15,769 nucleotides of DNA from Ruminococcaceae bacterium UBA1417. Its GTDB lineage: Bacteria > Bacillota > Clostridia > Oscillospirales > Acutalibacteraceae. The stretch lies in NCBI GenBank assembly GCA_002305575.1, contig DBPP01000029.1, positions 1-15,769 of the forward strand, in the 5' to 3' direction. A program made the position numbers and the translations under genes. Positions 9,023 through 15,304 of this stretch are shown here, piece by piece (the first letter of the stretch is position 1; each line of letters begins with the position of its first letter). A model generated the notes under the pieces. The model did not search any database. It was not told the origin of the DNA and worked only from the letters and a program-made list of their open reading frames with translations.

Positions 9023-9823
9023 TTATGCGAGCAGCTTTTCTGCCGTAAATTTCGAAAATCCGCGGTTATAGAGCAGAACGTCCACGCCCGCCAGAAGCGC
9101 CGTAACCAGCAGCAACATCCACCACTGCAAAATGAACAGCCCCGTGATCTGTCCGACAAACAACATCACAACTGGGAAAACAATATACCCGGAAACCTGC
9201 ATCGCTTCCATCGTGGTTTTGGAACGTCCGGAAATCATCACCATAAAGACGACGCCGAGTACCGTCAGCGCAGGCGACATCAGAAAAACGAGAATGAACC
9301 AGTTGAGGCTGAAAAAGAAGGGTGCGCCTGTCACAATATCCCCTACGGTCGTCACAATGAAAAACAGCACAAAGGAAATCCATGTGATCAGACCGGAAAG
9401 GAGCGAACACCCCGCCACCTTTGCCTGAAACAGCTTGCGCACGCTGAGCGGCGAAAGCAACAGCGTTTCCATGGTGCCACGTTCCTTTTCGCCGACAAAT
9501 GCACAGGACGCCGACACTGTAGCGGACATCAGAGGGATCATCGCGAACAGCATCGGGCAAATCAGATTTGTAAATACATAGTACATTTGCCCGCGCATCT
9601 CCACATCCGGCAGGCTTGGGCCAAGCAGCGTCTCAAACGCACCGGCATCCAGTTCTTCCGGAGGCAGCAGCACCGCAAGCAGCAGGAACAACAGCGGCAG
9701 GCCAAGCGACAACAGCACAGGCAGTACAAGCAGCGAGCTGCGGACAAGCTTCTGATTCCAGATTTCCGTAAAATCCTTGCGAATCAGCGCAAGTTCCCCC
9801 GCAGAAAACAGCTTACGAAGCAT
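9023..9823 (-). CDS. ABC-2 type transporter permease (NatB-like)
   Basis: A 266-residue integral membrane protein with about six predicted membrane segments (about 27-53, 80-108, 137-160, 170-197, 211-231, 233-251). A large extracytoplasmic loop follows the first. The cytoplasmic motif EKERGTMETLLLSPLS (112-127) is diagnostic of ABC-2/NatB-type exporters. It should form the membrane part of an exporter with the ATPase encoded immediately upstream; the cargo is unknown (Na+ efflux, peptide or drug export are possibilities in the family). The ATG at 9823 was selected because AAGGAGG lies eight bases upstream; the longer in-frame extension runs through the ATPase gene. The two genes overlap by 11 bases. 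Confidence 0.88.
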   Translation of the reverse strand: MLRKLFSAGELALIRKDFTEIWNQKLVRSSLLVLPVLLSLGLPLLFLLLAVLLPPEELDAGAFETLLGPSLPDVEMRGQMYYVFTNLICPMLFAMIPLMSATVSASCAFVGEKERGTMETLLLSPLSVRKLFQAKVAGCSLLSGLITWISFVLFFIVTTVGDIVTGAPFFFSLNWFILVFLMSPALTVLGVVFMVMISGRSKTTMEAMQVSGYIVFPVVMLFVGQITGLFILQWWMLLLVTALLAGVDVLLYNRGFSKFTAEKLLA

Positions 9824-10739
9824 CGCGATCCGCCTCCTTCCCCCCACCTTCCTGTACGAAGGTAAAATAGACATCCTCCAAGGAAGGCCTGCGTATCCGT
9901 GCTTCATAGATGGAAACCCCCGCCGACACCAACGCCGTGACAAGCGCCGGCATCTCCGCCTCGGAATCCAGATCTTTCTCCCAGCATTCGCCGTTTTGTG
10001 TCAGGTCTTCCGGCAGAACGGCATCCTGCGCGACCCGGAAGGAAGCGACCGGGCGCACACCCGCTGCCGCCACTAAATCTTCGAGCGTACCCGACGCCTG
10101 TAGCCGCCCGCGGTCGAGAATCGCAAACGTATCGCAAATGTCCGCCGCATAACGCAACTGATGCGTACACAGCAGCACCGTGACGCCCTCCGCGCACGCC
10201 ATATCGGCAATCATGCGGTTCACCCCGGCCGCCGATTCCGGATCGAGTCCGCTGGTCGGCTCATCCAGAAACAACACCTTGGGGCTGTGGATTAAAGCCC
10301 GTGCCAACGAAAGCCGCTGCTTCATGCCCGTGGAGAACGTGCCGGCTTTCCGGTTTCGCACCTCCCACAGATCGAGCTTTTTCAGCAGATAATCGGCACG
10401 CGCACGGACTTGCGCCGCCGGCAGCCCAAACAAAGCGCCAAAAAACTGCAAGTTTTCCAGCGCGCTCAGATGCCGGTAGCAAGACGCGGTTTCCGTCAGC
10501 ACACCGGTTTGCGCGTGGATCTTCTCGCTTTCCTTCGAGGAGGAAAGCCCGAGTACGGTGCTGTCGCCCACCGTAGGCTGAAGTAAGCCGGTCAACAGCT
10601 TTACCGTTGTCGTTTTCCCCGACCCGTTCGGGCCCAGATAACCGGTTACACTGCCGGCTTTTACGGTCAGATCCAGCCCGCTGAGCGCGACCACCGATTC
10701 AAATTTTTTGGTCAGGTTTGCAGCCTGAATTGCATCCAT
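9813..10739 (-). CDS. ABC-2 exporter ATP-binding protein
   Basis: A 308-residue nucleotide-binding subunit. Walker A is GPNGSGKTT (36-44), the signature is FSTGMKQR (135-142) in the CcmA/NatA style, Walker B is VLFLDEP (155-161) and the switch His is 193 (THQL). The first 220 residues are the ATPase domain. The last 85 residues form an extra C-terminal domain ending RRPSLEDVYFTF, typical of exporter ATPases of the NatA/DrrA type. All catalytic residues are intact. The ATG at 10739 has GGGAG seven bases upstream; a longer open frame to 10895 lies inside the HD gene and is not used. It follows the HD gene by 25 bases and overlaps the permease gene, so the two make one transporter. Confidence 0.92.
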   Translation of the reverse strand: MDAIQAANLTKKFESVVALSGLDLTVKAGSVTGYLGPNGSGKTTTVKLLTGLLQPTVGDSTVLGLSSSKESEKIHAQTGVLTETASCYRHLSALENLQFFGALFGLPAAQVRARADYLLKKLDLWEVRNRKAGTFSTGMKQRLSLARALIHSPKVLFLDEPTSGLDPESAAGVNRMIADMACAEGVTVLLCTHQLRYAADICDTFAILDRGRLQASGTLEDLVAAAGVRPVASFRVAQDAVLPEDLTQNGECWEKDLDSEAEMPALVTALVSAGVSIYEARIRRPSLEDVYFTFVQEGGGKEADRDAS

Positions 10740-10764
10740 AATCCATCTCCCTGTTTCAACATCC

Positions 10765-11355
10765 TCAGCGCACTTCCGAGGTTCCCTTCTCGCGCAGATA
10801 CGTCGCCTCGAGATCGGCCAAATGCAGCTTGACCGCCAGTGGATACCGGTCAAACGCGACGCTGATCGCAAAGCTGCCGCCGCGCGCTGCCTCATCGAAG
10901 CCGCCCATATGCCAGCGGATCGCCATGGCCTCTGCCGGCTTCAGGCGCATAAACCGCTCGATCAAATACACCGATTTTTCACCGTGTCCGAACGGGAACG
11001 CGTCGTCAACCACATAGAAAGGTTTTTTCTCCCACTGGCCGGTTTCCTCGTTTTTTACGTTGCGTGTGGAGGTTTTGTAAAACTGCGATTTGCACACGTC
11101 GTGCAGAAGCCCGCAAATGGCGTAACTCTCCTCATTTTCTCCCTCTTCAAAATACCGCTCGCGCAGGGTCTTGTAGACGTTGACGCTATGCATCACGAGA
11201 CCGTTCGGGCAAGCGCAGTGGAACTTCGTGCTTGCCGGCGCCGTATAAAAATCTGTTGTATCCAGCCAGGCCAACAGTTTCTGCGCGCCTTCCCGTTTGA
11301 TGCTGGCCGCAAACAGCGCGATAAATTCCTCCCGGTATGGATTGGACACTGCCAT
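10765..11355 (-). CDS. HD-domain phosphohydrolase-like protein
   Basis: A 196-residue protein (from ATG 11355) with an HD-type metal site: H56 (GLVMHSVNV), H85-D86 (GLLHDVCK), H124 (FGHGEKS), H149 (IRWHMGG) and D181 (LADLEAT). This spacing fits the HD/HDc superfamily of phosphohydrolases, but not a recognised (p)ppGpp or c-di-GMP class; the substrate is unknown. Cytoplasmic, no signal peptide. The start is uncertain: GTG 11358, ATG 11355 and GTG 11346-11348 region all lie close to the purine-rich GGGGAAGG. The protein most likely begins within the first four residues of this call, at or before SNPYREEF. It is the first gene of the operon leading to the ABC exporter, PHP and TSCPD genes. Confidence 0.82.
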   Translation of the reverse strand: MAVSNPYREEFIALFAASIKREGAQKLLAWLDTTDFYTAPASTKFHCACPNGLVMHSVNVYKTLRERYFEEGENEESYAICGLLHDVCKSQFYKTSTRNVKNEETGQWEKKPFYVVDDAFPFGHGEKSVYLIERFMRLKPAEAMAIRWHMGGFDEAARGGSFAISVAFDRYPLAVKLHLADLEATYLREKGTSEVR

Positions 11356-11399
11356 CACCTTCCCCGTATTCTAAAGTCGCCCGGCGGGCGGTCGCTATG

Positions 11400-11428
11400 A
11401 GTATACCACAAATCCCGCGCTTTTTCAA
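11400..11428 (-). promoter_or_regulatory. sigma-A promoter of the HD-ABC-PHP-TSCPD operon
   Basis: Minus strand TTGAAA (11423-11428), a 17-base spacer and TATACT (11400-11405). Both hexamers are one mismatch from consensus with ideal spacing. It lies 45 bases upstream of the HD gene start. Confidence 0.85.
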
Positions 11429-11449
11429 ACGCTTTCACCGATATTCGTG

Positions 11450-11480
11450 AAAAAACGGCGCACTGCAAACGCAATGCGCC
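11450..11480 (-). terminator. rho-independent terminator of the TlpA-CxxC-polyferredoxin operon
   Basis: Minus strand GGCGCATTGC and GCAGTGCGCC form a ten-base stem (one wobble pair) with loop GTTT, followed by a G and six T residues. It is about 110 bases past the polyferredoxin stop and directly before the next operon's promoter. Confidence 0.9.
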
Positions 11481-11589
11481 GATCTCCAAATCGCCCTGTA
11501 GGACAAGGTCTTCTTTTTCTTTTCACAGAAGCGGGACTTTCGCCCCCTGCCCTCGCACCCACGCCTGCAGCGCCATAGAAAACGCCGCG
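11481..11589 (-). other. 109-base 3' trailer with small hairpins, no gene
   Basis: The stretch between the polyferredoxin stop and the terminator shows no convincing coding frame. It can form a GGGGC-GAAA-GTCCC hairpin with a GNRA tetraloop (11533-11546) and a weaker CCTTGT/ACAGGG hairpin nearer the terminator. It may simply be an untranslated trailer; a stable 3'-derived small RNA is possible. No known RNA family was recognised. Confidence 0.4.
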
Positions 11590-12456
11590 TTACCGGTTCT
11601 TCTTTCTTTGTAATGCCGTGGCGGTATGGATGGCTGCATGGGGGCAGGCATCCCGGCATTTGCCGCATCGAATGCACTCGAGGCTGTTGGGTGTTTGGTG
11701 CACCGGGATGTCCATCGGGCAGACTTTCTGACAAGCCCCACACGCGGTGCAGGAGTCGTGATCAACCGTATAGCGATAAAGCGCCACCGGATTGAACACG
11801 CTGTATATGGCGCCCAACGGGCAGAGATACCGGCAAAATGGCCGGTACACCACCACGGACAGCAGCAAAAGCACGAGCAGTAGAGCAAATTTCCAGGTAA
11901 ACAGCCACGAAAGCGCCGATTGCAGCGCGGGATTCGCCGTAATCAGCGGAATGCCGCCGAACAGCGTTCCGGACGGGCAGATGTACTTGCAGAACCACGG
12001 CTGTCCCTGACCCACAACATCCAGAACGGTGAGGGGCAGCACAAGGACAAACCCCACCAAAATCACATATTTCAGCCAGCGCAGCACTCGGTCTCCCGGA
12101 AGCTTTTTCCACTTCTTCGGAAACGGAATTTTATGCAGCAGGTCCTGTACAAGCCCAAAAGGACATAGCCATCCACAGACGAACCGTCCGAGCAGCGCTC
12201 CAAACAAAATCAGAAAACCCACGACATAGAAGGAAAAGGCATGATCCCGGCTGGTGATCACCGCCTGAAACGAGCCGATCGGGCACGAGCCCAGCGCGCC
12301 GGGGCAGGAATAGCAGTTGAGCCCCGGCACACAGACCATCTTGCTCGCGCCCTTATAGATGTTTCCTTTTGCGAAACCGGCGGCATACCCGTTGGTCAGC
12401 GCCGCAACGCAGATCTGCACGATCGTGCGCAGATGCTTTCGTATTTTCTTAACCAA
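11590..12456 (-). CDS. membrane 4Fe-4S polyferredoxin, NapH/YccM-like
   Basis: A 288-residue membrane iron-sulfur protein. An N-terminal cysteine patch (C42, C48, C51, C58 in VPGLNCYSCPGALGSCPIG) is followed by membrane segments near 70-92, 129-149 and 186-204. Between them are CxxxCP motifs at C94/C98, C156/C160 and C208/C212. The C-terminus has two classical 4Fe-4S motifs: C236-C239-C242-C246P and C261-C264-C267-C271P. The family moves electrons across or along the membrane; partners vary. The long in-frame ATG at 12528 would run inside the CxxC microprotein gene, so I prefer the TTG at 12456, which has a GGAG ten bases upstream and overlaps that gene's stop by eight bases. It is the last gene of the operon with the TlpA-like lipoprotein and the microprotein. 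Confidence 0.87.
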   Translation of the reverse strand: MVKKIRKHLRTIVQICVAALTNGYAAGFAKGNIYKGASKMVCVPGLNCYSCPGALGSCPIGSFQAVITSRDHAFSFYVVGFLILFGALLGRFVCGWLCPFGLVQDLLHKIPFPKKWKKLPGDRVLRWLKYVILVGFVLVLPLTVLDVVGQGQPWFCKYICPSGTLFGGIPLITANPALQSALSWLFTWKFALLLVLLLLSVVVYRPFCRYLCPLGAIYSVFNPVALYRYTVDHDSCTACGACQKVCPMDIPVHQTPNSLECIRCGKCRDACPHAAIHTATALQRKKNR

Positions 12457-12595
12457 GGCCGATACACTCCATACAAATCTGAATGGCTTTGCGGAAAACC
12501 AGCTCCGTCTCCTCGCGATATACCCCAATCACAAGAAAGGAGACCGCAACGAGCAGCAGCAACAGGGCAGCCGCATTGCGTCGCAGGAAACTCAT
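12449..12595 (-). CDS. CD1871A-type CxxC membrane microprotein
   Basis: A 48-residue protein: a short basic N-terminus (MSFLRRN), one hydrophobic membrane segment (about 8-25), then REETELVFRKAIQICMECIGLG. The C-terminus has a single CxxC (C41-M-E-C44), in the pattern ICxECIGxG known from the Clostridioides difficile CD1871A family of unknown function. Topology by the positive-inside rule puts the CxxC outside. The ATG overlaps the stop of the TlpA-like gene (ATGA) and its TAA overlaps the polyferredoxin start; GAGG is seven bases upstream. Such tight packing argues for coordinated synthesis with the other two. A role as a thiol electron relay between the polyferredoxin and the extracytoplasmic TlpA-like protein is my inference. 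Confidence 0.9.
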   Translation of the reverse strand: MSFLRRNAAALLLLLVAVSFLVIGVYREETELVFRKAIQICMECIGLG

Positions 12596-13137
12596 GCGCC
12601 CACCTCTGCCAAAACCTCATCCAGTATGGCCGCCCAGGCTTCCTTATCTTTCGATCCCAGATAGCCGCTGCCGATCTGCTTGCCGTTTTCATCCACAAAA
12701 AAAGTCGTCGGCACCGAGGTGATCTGGGAAAGTAGCGGATAGAGGTCCGTGCTGGGCACGATATGTGTGTAATGCGCCGCGGTGGTGTTTACAATCTCCT
12801 GCGCCAGCGCCACCTGTTCGCCGTCCACGCTGCCATCCGACGCCAAAACATCGGATACAATGCCGACGATCTGCACGCCTTTGTCGGCGTATTCCTCGGA
12901 CAATTCCCCGAGGTCCGGCATTTCCTGAATACACGGGCTGCAGAATGTTGCCCATACATTGACCATTGTCACCGGATGATCTTTGAAAATATCCTGATCA
13001 ACGGCTTCGCCCGCCAGATCCTGCGCGCTAAACTGCGACAGAATTCCGCCAGACGCTTCCGCGCCTGCGTCCTCCGAACTGCATCCCGCAAAGCAAAGCG
13101 CCAGACATAAAGCCAATGCCAAAACAACCTTCTTCAT
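12592..13137 (-). CDS. TlpA/ResA-like thiol-disulfide oxidoreductase, lipoprotein
   Basis: A 181-residue extracytoplasmic thioredoxin-fold protein. The N-terminus is a lipoprotein signal (MKKVVLALAL, lipobox FAGC with C19). The active site is WATFCSPC (C67 and C70) and the cis-Pro occurs in SVPTTFFVDENG. The TlpA/ResA/AhpC-TSA family reduces or exchanges disulfides outside the membrane, often for cytochrome c maturation, but no cytochrome gene is near here. I chose ATG 13137 with GGAGG six bases upstream; a GTG at 13149 lies in the ribosome binding site. It is the first gene of the three-gene operon, read from the promoter at 13190-13218. The reductant may come through the downstream microprotein and polyferredoxin (inference). 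Confidence 0.92.
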   Translation of the reverse strand: MKKVVLALALCLALCFAGCSSEDAGAEASGGILSQFSAQDLAGEAVDQDIFKDHPVTMVNVWATFCSPCIQEMPDLGELSEEYADKGVQIVGIVSDVLASDGSVDGEQVALAQEIVNTTAAHYTHIVPSTDLYPLLSQITSVPTTFFVDENGKQIGSGYLGSKDKEAWAAILDEVLAEVGA

Positions 13138-13189
13138 AACGACCTCCACGTTTCCGTAAAATTTTTAAAATTGCGAATGATTCTTAAAT

Positions 13190-13218
13190 ATTATAACGAA
13201 ACCGCCGGCAAAAGTCAA
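13190..13218 (-). promoter_or_regulatory. strong sigma-A promoter of the TlpA-like operon
   Basis: Minus strand TTGACT (13213-13218), a 17-base spacer and perfect TATAAT (13190-13195). The untranslated leader of about 45 bases is AT-rich and contains the short palindrome GAATCATTC. Confidence 0.9.
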
Positions 13219-13263
13219 TCATCTCATCCAAAATATGTATTTTAGAATTAAAAATACCCGCAC

Positions 13264-13299
13264 AAAAAAACAGAGCCGTTTCCGCAGGAAACAGCCCTG
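13264..13299 (-). terminator. rho-independent terminator of the ArsR-NifX gene
   Basis: Minus strand CAGGGCTGTTTCC and GGAAACGGCTCTG form a 13-base stem with two wobble pairs and loop TGC, followed by seven T residues. It lies 25 bases past the stop codon. Confidence 0.92.
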
Positions 13300-13324
13300 T
13301 TCGATTTTGCAAACACGCTGGAAC

Positions 13325-14128
13325 TCAATGATTGCCCGCGCAGCCGTGCTTGTCTTCCCCGCAGCTGTGATTGCCACAGTCGTGGCCCTCGCCGTGATGG
13401 TGATGGCTGCACACCGTATCCGGATTGAAAATCAGCGTGCCGTTCAGCAGGGACTGCACCGCGGCGTCCGCGCTGCCGGAAGCGCCGGGAAACAGTTCGA
13501 TACCGGCCTGCGCCAGCGCCGTGCGCGCTCCGCCGCCGATGCCCCCGCAAATGAGCGTATCCGCGCCATGGGATTTGAGGAAGCCGGCAAGCGCGCCGTG
13601 ACCGCTGCCTACCGCGCTGACAACCTCGCTCGAAACAACCGCATTGTTCTCCACGGTGTAGAATTTAAAGGCCTCACAATGGCCAAAATGCTGGAAAATC
13701 TGACCGTTCTGATACGTGACTGCAATTTTCATGTCTCTGTTTCCTTTCCACTCGATGGTTTTGCTTTCATCCGCCGGCCGATACGCTTTCGCGGCGTTGC
13801 GGCACTTTTCAAACTCCGCCTTCGAACAGCCGCCGTGCAGGGGCGTACAGGCCACGCCCTCCGCCGCCCGCGCCATTTCTGAAAGCGCATCCGCAAGCGC
13901 CTGCAATGCAGGTCGGTTGACGGTGTAATGGGTGAAATAGCCGGATTTTTCGCCGAGAATCAGCCCAGCCTCACGCAGCACCTTCAAGTGCTGCGAAACT
14001 GCCGCTTCCGAAATATCCAGCTGTCTGGACAAAGCACGCACACAGCAATCCCGCCGCAGAAGAAGTCGCAGAATCAGCATGCGATTTTCATCGCCCAGAG
14101 CCTTAAATACGGAAGCGTTTCCAACCAT
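13325..14128 (-). CDS. ArsR-type regulator fused to a NifX-like domain with His/Cys-rich tail
   Basis: A 267-residue single open frame. Residues 1-90 are an ArsR/SmtB-type winged helix (FKALGDENRMLILRLL; recognition region ISEAAVSQHLKVLREAGL; wing GYFTHYTV). A linker holds cysteines C94, C101, C109 (CTPLHGGCSKAEFEKCR). From M133 (MKIAVTYQNG) to about 235 is a NifX/NafY-like domain, with HFGHCEAFKFY and GGIGGGAR typical of the iron-molybdenum cofactor or iron-sulfur cluster-binding family. The tail from 241 has four consecutive His and many Cys/His residues. In ArsR proteins metal or redox signals release DNA; C28/C29 sit where the classical CVC metal site lies. No nitrogenase gene is nearby. 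AAGGTG precedes the ATG. It is a monocistronic unit with its own promoter and terminator, probably self-regulated. A sequencing frameshift joining two genes cannot be excluded. Confidence 0.85.
   Translation of the reverse strand: MVGNASVFKALGDENRMLILRLLLRRDCCVRALSRQLDISEAAVSQHLKVLREAGLILGEKSGYFTHYTVNRPALQALADALSEMARAAEGVACTPLHGGCSKAEFEKCRNAAKAYRPADESKTIEWKGNRDMKIAVTYQNGQIFQHFGHCEAFKFYTVENNAVVSSEVVSAVGSGHGALAGFLKSHGADTLICGGIGGGARTALAQAGIELFPGASGSADAAVQSLLNGTLIFNPDTVCSHHHHGEGHDCGNHSCGEDKHGCAGNH
13742..13747 (-). promoter_or_regulatory. possible internal ribosome binding site for the NifX-like domain
   Basis: AAAGGA on the minus strand lies nine bases before the in-frame ATG at 13732, the first residue of the NifX-like domain. 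Initiation there would give a separate 135-residue protein. It may instead be a remnant of two formerly separate genes. Confidence 0.45.
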
Positions 14129-14145
14129 TTCAGCATCACCTTTTT

Positions 14146-14167
14146 TAATTAAGCTTTTACTTAATTA
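14146..14167. promoter_or_regulatory. inverted repeat over the ArsR-NifX promoter, candidate operator
   Basis: TAATTAAG (14146-14153) and CTTAATTA (14160-14167) are perfect inverted arms with a six-base spacer. The repeat overlaps the -10 box and the expected transcription start. The placement fits autorepression by an ArsR-family dimer; the assignment is inference. Confidence 0.6.
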
Positions 14168-14191
14168 TACAACAAATTTTTGTCCTGTCAA
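14164..14191 (-). promoter_or_regulatory. sigma-A promoter of the ArsR-NifX gene
   Basis: Minus strand TTGACA (14186-14191) and TATAAT (14164-14169), both perfect, with a 16-base spacer. The gene starts 36 bases downstream of the -10. Confidence 0.9.
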
Positions 14192-14227
14192 GGGCTTTTA
14201 AAAATAATTTCCCGGGAAACGACATAC

Positions 14228-14254
14228 AAAAACGGCGGAGCATTTGCCCCGCCG
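14228..14254 (-). terminator. rho-independent terminator of the sugar ABC operon
   Basis: Minus strand CGGCGGGGC and GCTCCGCCG form a nine-base stem (one wobble pair) with loop AAAT, then TTTTT. It begins ten bases after the permease stop. Confidence 0.9.
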
Positions 14255-14263
14255 CAAAACATT

Positions 14264-15304
14264 TCAATTTTCCGCAGACTTACGTTGCAGGAGTACCGCA
14301 GCAATGATGATCGCACCCTTAAACGCCTCGCGCAGAAACGGATCCACGCCGAGCAGGTTCAGCAGGTTGTTCATCACGGCAATAATCAGCATACCGAATA
14401 CGGTGCCCACAACGGAGCCTTTACCGCCGGCCATGCTCGTACCGCCGACGATGACCGCCGCGATGGCATCGAGCTCATAGCCGCTGCCGGCGTTGGCCGG
14501 GTCCATCGCGCCGATACGCGAAACCTGCAAAAGCGCCGCAACAGCGACGACCGCCCCCATCAGCGCATAGACACCGAGCTTCACACGGTTGACGTTGATG
14601 CCGGAAAGCCGCGTCGTCTTCTCGTTCGAGCCGACCGCAAACACATGGCGGCCGAACACCGTCTTTTTGGAGACGACGTACAGGATCACGGCGAGGAGCA
14701 GCCAGTATAGGATGGGCATAAGCATCAGGTCGCCAATTTTAAAACTGGCAATCTGGAGGAAATCGCTCGGCACCTTCGGCGAATTGGTCTGCATGAAATA
14801 CTGCGTCACACTGCGCAGAATTTTCATGGCGCCAAGCGTCGCGATGAAGGGTGGGATACGGCCGACCGTCACGAGCGCGCCGTTAAATGCACCGAGGAGC
14901 GTGCCCGCAAGAATTGCGAGAAGAATCGTGAGAATGTACGCCGGAACACCGGTGATCCCAAGCATTCCGAGCAGACCACCGCTCGTGGCATCCATCAGGC
15001 ACATGGCAATCGCGCCGACCGCAACAAGCGTGGAACCGACGGCGAGATCAATACCGCCGGAAATGATGACGAACGTCATGCCCAGCGCGATGATACCCAC
15101 GCTGGAATTGTTGCGCAGAATGTTGAGCCAGTTGCGCACCCAAGCGTCAAACCAGTCTCCAAAGCTCGGATAGTCAAAGCCGAGCGCGACCGTCTGGAGG
15201 ATGATCATGACAATCAGGGCAATGCCCGTGGAGAAAAGCGCGTTATTCTTCCAGTTGTCCCGCAGCCATGCAATAAAATTCCGGTTATTTGCTTTTTGAT
15301 TCAT
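14264..15304 (-). CDS. sugar ABC transporter permease, RbsC-like
   Basis: A 346-residue membrane protein of the branched-chain/ribose permease family (BPD_transp_2). Family-typical segments are SGGIDLAVGS (82-91), LGAFNGALV with PPFIATLGAM (137-160) and VGGTSMAGGKGSVVGT (286-301), with eight to ten predicted membrane segments. It forms the membrane channel of an importer for a pentose or related sugar; the exact substrate cannot be told from the sequence. Its ATG overlaps the stop of the upstream ATPase gene (ATGA), and a GACAGGA element precedes it. It is the last gene of the operon; a substrate-binding protein and possibly a second permease should lie outside the window. Confidence 0.93.
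   Translation of the reverse strand: MNQKANNRNFIAWLRDNWKNNALFSTGIALIVMIILQTVALGFDYPSFGDWFDAWVRNWLNILRNNSSVGIIALGMTFVIISGGIDLAVGSTLVAVGAIAMCLMDATSGGLLGMLGITGVPAYILTILLAILAGTLLGAFNGALVTVGRIPPFIATLGAMKILRSVTQYFMQTNSPKVPSDFLQIASFKIGDLMLMPILYWLLLAVILYVVSKKTVFGRHVFAVGSNEKTTRLSGINVNRVKLGVYALMGAVVAVAALLQVSRIGAMDPANAGSGYELDAIAAVIVGGTSMAGGKGSVVGTVFGMLIIAVMNNLLNLLGVDPFLREAFKGAIIIAAVLLQRKSAEN

Noticed and set aside
8975..9865. Plus-strand open frame opposite the ABC-2 permease
   Set aside because: Its product is a Gln/His/Arg-rich low-complexity sequence, the expected mirror of a hydrophobic membrane protein.
12457..12528. Upstream ATG extension of the polyferredoxin
   Set aside because: It would overlap about half of the CxxC microprotein gene, lacks a good ribosome binding site and adds residues not typical of the family.
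13165..13190. Possible Fur box near GAATCATTC in the TlpA-like operon leader
   Set aside because: Only a short central palindrome matches; the flanks do not fit the Fur consensus.
13235..13882. Plus-strand open frame opposite the ArsR-NifX gene
   Set aside because: It crosses the terminator and has no ribosome binding site or domain; the minus-strand gene is well supported.
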